A DNA stretch of 64,000 nucleotides from Brooklawnia propionicigenes (GTDB taxonomy: Bacteria; Actinomycetota; Actinomycetes; Propionibacteriales; Propionibacteriaceae). The stretch covers positions 1,870,939-1,934,938 of the forward strand of contig NZ_AP028056.1 of the NCBI RefSeq assembly GCF_030297015.1. Reading direction: 5' to 3'. A program made the translations under genes and the position numbers. A model generated the notes under the pieces. It saw nothing but the letters and a program-made list of their open reading frames with translations. It made no database searches and was not told the origin of the DNA. Shown in pieces: positions 59,658 to 64,000 of this stretch (the stretch's first letter is position 1; every line of letters begins with the position of its first letter).

Positions 59658-60661
59658 TCCAGACGCTCGTCGCGACGCTCATGTGGGCGCTCGTGGCGAG
59701 CCTGCTCATCTTCCGCCGCAAACGGGCCGACCGCAGCGTCACCTACGCAGCGATCGCCATCGCCATCGCGATGACCCTGAACGTGGACGCCATCTACACC
59801 GCCGTCGACCCGCTGCTCGGCGGCACCAACCTCGCGACCCTCATCGCGGACGCGCTGCTCATGACCGGGCTGTTCTTCCTCGGTCGCGGCGTCATGAGGA
59901 CCGGTGAATACCGGCCCCGCCTCGTCCGCGCCGTCGTCAGCATCCCCATGCTCGCGGTCTCGTTGCTCGCGATCACCGTCACGTTCCTGTTCATCGACCG
60001 TGGCACGACCACCACCCAGTTCATGAGCAACCTCGGAGACGAACCCGCCGCTGCGGCCTACTCGATCATCAACTTCGTCTACGGTGGCATTGTCATCGCC
60101 ACCATGCTGACCCTCGCCGCCCGGCAATACCGCAACAGCACCGGCATCCAACGCCTCCCGGCGGCCCTCCTGACACTGGGATCAGCGTTCGGCGTTGCCC
60201 TATGCGTTGCGGTGATCGTCATGGACATCGCCCACGTCACCGGCCAACTCGACCTCATGCACGCCGTACAGCCCACCTACGGGCCGCTCTCGCTGCTGAC
60301 GTTCCTGTTCCTCTGCGCCGGCTTCGCCGCCGAGCCCGCCGTCCGCCGCGCCCGGCACCACCTGCGCGACAAGCGCACCGCCGCCCTCGCCGCCGACCTG
60401 GAGCCACTCTGGACCCGGGCAACGAGCCTGCGACCCGGCCTCAGCCAAGCAGACCCCCTCGCCACCAGCGCCGACGATGCAGAAGGACGCCTGCACCGAG
60501 AGATCGTCGAAATCCGCGACGCCATGATCGACCCCCGCATCACCTTCGACACCAACCGCACCGAGCGCGCTCTGCTGGAACTCGCCGAAAGCCACCTCCT
60601 CGGACGCGACCAAACCGTGGTTGCGTCGCGCGCCAAGAACGACGATGGCGGTGCGCTGTGA
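59654..60661 (+). CDS. MAB_1171c-like seven-helix membrane protein
   Basis: 335-aa protein. Residues 1-225 contain about seven membrane helices (TLVATLMWALVASLLIF, TLIADALLMTGLFFLGRGVM, VSIPMLAVSLLAITVTFLFI, AAYSIINFVYGGIVIATMLTLAA, LLTLGSAFGVALCVAVIVMDIA, SLLTFLFLCAGFAAEP). The C-terminal cytoplasmic region has LAADLEPLWTRATSL and DDAEGRLHREIVEIRDAMIDPR, the pattern of MAB_1171c-family proteins (DUF6545-like C-terminus), sometimes called putative transporters. These often sit beside XRE/ImmA genes in actinobacteria. The function is not known to me. It overlaps both neighbours (ATGA, GTGA), so it is translationally coupled to the peptidase and the hydrolase. Confidence 0.75.
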   Translation: MIQTLVATLMWALVASLLIFRRKRADRSVTYAAIAIAIAMTLNVDAIYTAVDPLLGGTNLATLIADALLMTGLFFLGRGVMRTGEYRPRLVRAVVSIPMLAVSLLAITVTFLFIDRGTTTTQFMSNLGDEPAAAAYSIINFVYGGIVIATMLTLAARQYRNSTGIQRLPAALLTLGSAFGVALCVAVIVMDIAHVTGQLDLMHAVQPTYGPLSLLTFLFLCAGFAAEPAVRRARHHLRDKRTAALAADLEPLWTRATSLRPGLSQADPLATSADDAEGRLHREIVEIRDAMIDPRITFDTNRTERALLELAESHLLGRDQTVVASRAKNDDGGAL

Positions 60662-61794
60662 TCCGCCGACTCACCCTTGGGGTCGGCGTCGTCGCTGCAA
60701 CCGCCGCAGGTGTCGGCTGGACCATCGCGCGACGACTCACTGCACCCGTCGGCCCACGAAGGTTCGACCTCACCGTCCACGATGTCGAGCACGACGACGA
60801 CAGCGACCTGATCGTCTTCGACCGTACCGACCAGACCACAGCAGACGGCATCTACAACCTCTGGTTCGAGCACGGCGGCTGGGCACAGCTCTCCGCAGAA
60901 GTCCACGATCGCGGGCCCACCCGCATCGCGCGAAAGATCACGGACGTAGCGCCCGGCCTCGCACCGAAGGCTGGTGATCGTGCCTCGTGGAGCGGCATCT
61001 ACTACGCGACCCCGCACGAGGCCGGACTCGACGCCCGCAGCATCGCCATCACGACCCCCGCAGGACAATGCCCGGCCTGGCGCATCGACGGCGACCCCTC
61101 GACCTGGGCCATCCACGTCCACGGACTCGGAAGCACCCGCGCCGGCACCCTCCGCGGCGTCCTCGCCGCCACCGAAGCCGGCTACACCTCCCTCGTCGTC
61201 ACCTACCGCAACACCGAAGTAGGCCCCCGCATCGGCACCGGCCGATCCACCCTCGGCCACACCGAGACCGCAGACGTTGACGAAGCTATCGGATACGCAG
61301 TCCGACGAGGAGCCCAACAGATCGTGCTGTTCGGCTGGTCAATGGGAGCCGCGATCGCCCTGCAGCTCGCCGACCGGCCCCGACACGAGGGCTTGATCGC
61401 TGCGCTCGTACTCGACTCGCCAGTCCTCGACTGGACCGAAGTCATCAAGACGAACTGCACCCGCAGTGGGCTCCCCGCAGCAGCCGGATATCTCGCTGTC
61501 CCGTGGCTCACCATCGAGCCGCTCGCTCGCCTCGCCGGCCTACCGGGGCGCATCCCACTCCGAGCCTTCGACTGGACCGCCAGAGCCGCAGACCTCACCA
61601 CGCCAACACTGATCCTCCACGGCACGCAGGACGACTCCGCGCCGATCCAGCTCTCACAAGCACTCCCAGACGCACGCCCCGAGCTCGTCGAGCTGGACAC
61701 CTTCGACGCCGACCACACGCTCGCCTGGAACACCGGCCCTGGCCGGTGGCGCTCTGTGGTGACGGCCTGGCTCAGCGCGCACCTCTCGCCCTGA
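60658..61794 (+). CDS. Membrane-anchored alpha/beta hydrolase
   Basis: 378-aa protein with an N-terminal membrane helix (RRLTLGVGVVAATAAGVGWTIARRL), a linker domain (about 40-135), and an alpha/beta-hydrolase fold. Visible: AIHVHGLGSTRAGTLRGV (oxyanion region), the nucleophile elbow VLFGWSMGAAIAL (GxSxG, Ser in SM), the acid ILHGTQDDSAP and the base DADHTLAWN. It looks like a serine esterase or lipase facing the membrane. GTG at 60658 overlaps the upstream stop by 4 bp. As the last member of the XRE-ImmA-membrane-hydrolase run, it may be the effector of the module; the substrate is unknown. Confidence 0.85.
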   Translation: MIRRLTLGVGVVAATAAGVGWTIARRLTAPVGPRRFDLTVHDVEHDDDSDLIVFDRTDQTTADGIYNLWFEHGGWAQLSAEVHDRGPTRIARKITDVAPGLAPKAGDRASWSGIYYATPHEAGLDARSIAITTPAGQCPAWRIDGDPSTWAIHVHGLGSTRAGTLRGVLAATEAGYTSLVVTYRNTEVGPRIGTGRSTLGHTETADVDEAIGYAVRRGAQQIVLFGWSMGAAIALQLADRPRHEGLIAALVLDSPVLDWTEVIKTNCTRSGLPAAAGYLAVPWLTIEPLARLAGLPGRIPLRAFDWTARAADLTTPTLILHGTQDDSAPIQLSQALPDARPELVELDTFDADHTLAWNTGPGRWRSVVTAWLSAHLSP

Positions 61795-61918
61795 TCGCTT
61801 CGACTCACGACACCCACCTCGTTCGGCCACGCCCGGAGAAACCCAACTCAAGCCGTACGTCCGCCGGTATCATCGTGAGTGTTGGCCTGCCTGGGCCATT
61901 GAGCGAGGGAGGACCAAC

Positions 61919-62119
61919 GTGGCTGAGCCGTGGCTGTCCGCAGACGACATCGCCGCCCACCTCGGGGTCACCAAAGACACCGTCTACACCTGGATCGCCG
62001 AGAAGGCCATGCCCGCCCACAAGGTCGGACGCCTCTGGAAGTTCCAGGCCAGCGAGATCGACGACTGGGTGCGACGAGGTGGCGCTGCCGCCGACTCCGA
62101 ACCCCTCCCACCAGGGTGA
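61919..62119 (+). CDS. Excisionase/MerR-type HTH protein
   Basis: 66-aa DNA-binding protein: EPWLSADDIAAHLGVTKDTVYTWIAEKAMPAHKVGRLWKFQASEIDDWVRRGG, the classical excisionase-family (HTH_17) fold. Start GTG at 61919 after GAGGGAGGA. Such small proteins act either as directionality factors for recombinases or as regulators at the front of defence operons; its position 88 bp before the helicase gene and its direction favour the latter. The 124-bp gap upstream holds its promoter. Confidence 0.85.
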   Translation: MAEPWLSADDIAAHLGVTKDTVYTWIAEKAMPAHKVGRLWKFQASEIDDWVRRGGAAADSEPLPPG

Positions 62120-62207
62120 GCACTTCGCTCGCCCGAGCCGTCGCTGACACTTTGTCGGTGGCACCCCATATCCTGATCCACTGCCCAAAACCGGAAGGAG
62201 GCACCTC

Positions 62208-64000
62208 GTGACGGAAGCGACGACCGACGCGACGTTGACGCTCGCGACGCTGCGTGCGGGTCAGCGCCTCCGTGGCCTGGTGCCGGGGCAGACGGTCACG
62301 CTGATCGCCATCGATCCCATCGACGCTGAGCTGTTCGAGGTCTTCTACCGCGACGACTCCGGTCGCAGCGGTGCCCGCGCGATCACTGATGCTGACGCGG
62401 CGCGCTTCGAGATCGCGGGCGACTTCGACTCCGCCCCCGCGTACGACGCGGACCCGGATGAGTTTCGACTCGCAGCCGAGGCGCTGCGGATCAAGTACGC
62501 GGCGCTGTACGACCCGATGGTTGCGGTCAACAGTTCGGACGTGGACCCGCTGCCGCACCAGATTCGCGCGGTCTACGAGGAACTCCTGCCACGCATCCCG
62601 CTACGGTTCCTGCTCGCCGACGACCCCGGCGCTGGCAAGACGATCATGGCCGGCCTGTATCTGAAGGAACTGATCCTGCGCTCGGACTGCGAACGAGCGA
62701 TCATCGTCGCTCCCGGCGGGCTCGTGGAGCAGTGGCGCGAGGAACTCAGTCAGAAGTTCGACCTGCGCTTCGAAATCTTCAGCCGCCAGATGGTCGATGA
62801 CGCCCAGGGCCGCAACGTCTTCGCTGAGCACCCGTTCCTTATCGCCCGCATGGACCAGCTCTCCCGCAGCGAAGACCTGACCGAGCAACTCGGCGAGGTC
62901 ACCTGGGATGTCGCCGTCGTTGACGAGGCCCACCGCATGTCGGCCCACTACTCCTCATGGGCGGGCGAAGTCGACGAGACCAGGCGCTTCAAACTCGGAC
63001 GGCTGCTGTCGGAGACCGCGCACAACTTCCTGCTGATGACCGCGACCCCGCACGCGGGCAAGGAAGAAGACTTCCAGCTGTTCATGTCGCTGCTGGATCG
63101 CGACCGCTTCGAGGGCCAGTACCGGCAAGGCGTACACCGCACCGACACCGACGGCCTGATGCGCCGCATGGTGAAGGAAGACCTGCTCACCTTCGAAGGC
63201 AAGCCGCTGTTCCCCGAACGCAAGGCCTACACCGTTGAGTACGAGCTGAGCCCGGCCGAGCGAGACCTCTATGAGCAAGTCACCGACTACGTCCGCACCG
63301 AGATGGGGCGTGCTGAGCGGATCGCCCAGGCCGGGGACAAGAAGCGCGGCAACAACGTCGGGTTCGCGCTCACCGTGCTGCAACGCCGACTCGCCTCCAG
63401 CCCCGAAGCGATCCTGCGATCCCTGGAACGACGCCAGCAGCGCCTCGACACGAAACTGCGCGAAATGCAGCGCATCACCGACGACGCACGCTTCAGCACC
63501 TCTATCGCCTCACACATCGACGAATGGACCACGGGCAAGACCACGCTCGATTTCGGAAGCGACGCACTACCTGCGTTTTCGGTCGACGACTTCGACGACT
63601 TCGACGAGGAAACGACCGACGAGGAACGCGCCCAGTTCGAGGAACAGGCAGACCAGGTTGTCGATCTCGCCACGGCCGCGCAGACAATCCCCGAGCTGCG
63701 GGCAGAGATCGCGATCCTCGAAGACCTCATCAAAGTAGCCCGGCGCGTCCGGCTGCAAGACGATGACAAGAAGTGGGTGCAGCTGCGCACCATCCTCGAC
63801 GAGCAGCTCCTGACCCACGACGGCTCCGGGGATGCGCGCAAGATCATCATCTTCACCGAGCACCGCGACACCCTTGACTACCTGCAAGCCAAGATCACCG
63901 CCCAGTTTGGGCGCGCCGATTCGGTCATCACCATCCACGGTGGCACCCGACGCGAAGACCGCAAGCTCGCCCGCGAACGCTTCACCCACAACCCCGACAC
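62208..64000 (+). CDS. SNF2-type helicase of a phage-defence locus, 3' end outside window
   Basis: Open frame from GTG at 62208 (AAGGAGG upstream) to the window end, 597 codons seen. N-terminal region (1-110: LRAGQRLRGLVPGQTVTLIAIDP), then the helicase core: Q-like DPLPHQIRAVYEELLPRIPLRFLLADDPGAGKTIMAGL (Walker A), VVDEAHRMSAHY (motif II), LLMTATPHAGKEEDF (motif III), a long helical insert, and the start of the second RecA domain (KIIIFTEHRDTLDYL, ITIHGGTRREDRKLA). Such LADDPGAGKTI helicases are typical of DrmD in class 1 DISARM and of loci with DUF1156-type methylases. Partners must lie to the right of the window, so the system type is not fixed. Confidence 0.85.
   Translation, partial: MTEATTDATLTLATLRAGQRLRGLVPGQTVTLIAIDPIDAELFEVFYRDDSGRSGARAITDADAARFEIAGDFDSAPAYDADPDEFRLAAEALRIKYAALYDPMVAVNSSDVDPLPHQIRAVYEELLPRIPLRFLLADDPGAGKTIMAGLYLKELILRSDCERAIIVAPGGLVEQWREELSQKFDLRFEIFSRQMVDDAQGRNVFAEHPFLIARMDQLSRSEDLTEQLGEVTWDVAVVDEAHRMSAHYSSWAGEVDETRRFKLGRLLSETAHNFLLMTATPHAGKEEDFQLFMSLLDRDRFEGQYRQGVHRTDTDGLMRRMVKEDLLTFEGKPLFPERKAYTVEYELSPAERDLYEQVTDYVRTEMGRAERIAQAGDKKRGNNVGFALTVLQRRLASSPEAILRSLERRQQRLDTKLREMQRITDDARFSTSIASHIDEWTTGKTTLDFGSDALPAFSVDDFDDFDEETTDEERAQFEEQADQVVDLATAAQTIPELRAEIAILEDLIKVARRVRLQDDDKKWVQLRTILDEQLLTHDGSGDARKIIIFTEHRDTLDYLQAKITAQFGRADSVITIHGGTRREDRKLARERFTHNPD

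Larger units (their letters stand above)
14806..64000. mobile_element. Integrative conjugative element in tRNA-Ala, extending past the window
   Basis: Starts immediately 3' of tRNA-Ala and continues to the right edge. It contains a serine recombinase, a type IV secretion operon (VirD4, VirB4-like, SCO6880, TrbL/VirB6, VirB8-like, VirB1-like), SSB, primase-polymerase, ParB-like and ArdC-like genes, an XRE/ImmA regulatory module and a defence-type helicase. It is split by a 21-kb nested insertion. The right attachment site and a relaxase are not in the window, so the far boundary is unknown. Confidence 0.85.

Overview
The window is high-GC actinobacterial DNA, best matching a member of the Propionibacteriaceae or a close relative. 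Support comes from the two-domain DtxR regulator, the acVLRF1 release factor and a gene order (mscL, FmdB-type zinc ribbon, 5-formyl-THF cyclo-ligase, MoeA-like, RimJ-like acetyltransferase, small membrane protein) that is also known around Rv0985c-Rv0996 of Mycobacterium tuberculosis. The genus cannot be fixed from sequence alone.

Region 1 (1-14805) is ordinary chromosome: an NCS2 purine permease cut by the window edge, several hypothetical or secreted proteins, acVLRF1 facing a DtxR regulator across two DtxR-like boxes, tRNA-Arg(CCU), an FMN reductase, an adenosine/adenine deaminase homologue, a lipoprotein, MscL, a CpaB-like SAF protein and the conserved block above, ending in tRNA-Ala(CGC).

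Region 2 (14806 to beyond 64000) is an integrative conjugative element (ICE) starting at the 3' end of tRNA-Ala. A long leftward operon, mostly with 4-bp start/stop overlaps, runs from an ArdC-like protein (37270) to a serine recombinase (14708). It encodes a primase-polymerase, a DUF2637-type membrane protein, a ParB-like protein, VirB8-like, VirB1-like/M23, DUF6112-like, TrbL/VirB6, SCO6880 and VirB4-like proteins, a VirD4 coupling protein and an SSB. Two rightward cargo cassettes interrupt it: an unknown two-gene pair (22736-25277) and a TIGR02391/Ymh-type gene with a HEPN-like RNxxxH motif, broken in a run of nine G (28687-29555). No relaxase was seen.

Region 3 (about 37484-58584) is a nest of insertions that split the ICE's own control region. 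An outer DDE-type IS was interrupted by an IS3-family element (CGGT duplication). That was interrupted by an IS1380-bounded composite transposon (CTTAG duplication, 37685-56013). Each IS1380 copy has an IS110-family element inside its left terminal repeat. The passengers are a 14-repeat HYR-domain secreted protein and an operon of four complex-I/Mrp-like membrane subunits plus a PII-like P-type ATPase.

Region 4 (58584-64000) resumes the ICE. Four copies of a 14-bp palindrome (TTGNGCATGCNCAA) lie two on each side of the insertion, in front of the transfer operon and in front of an XRE regulator. The regulator is followed by an ImmA/IrrE peptidase, a seven-helix MAB_1171c-like protein and an alpha/beta hydrolase. 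Next come an excisionase-like HTH protein and the first 597 codons of an SNF2-type helicase resembling those of DISARM and related defence loci, which runs off the window.
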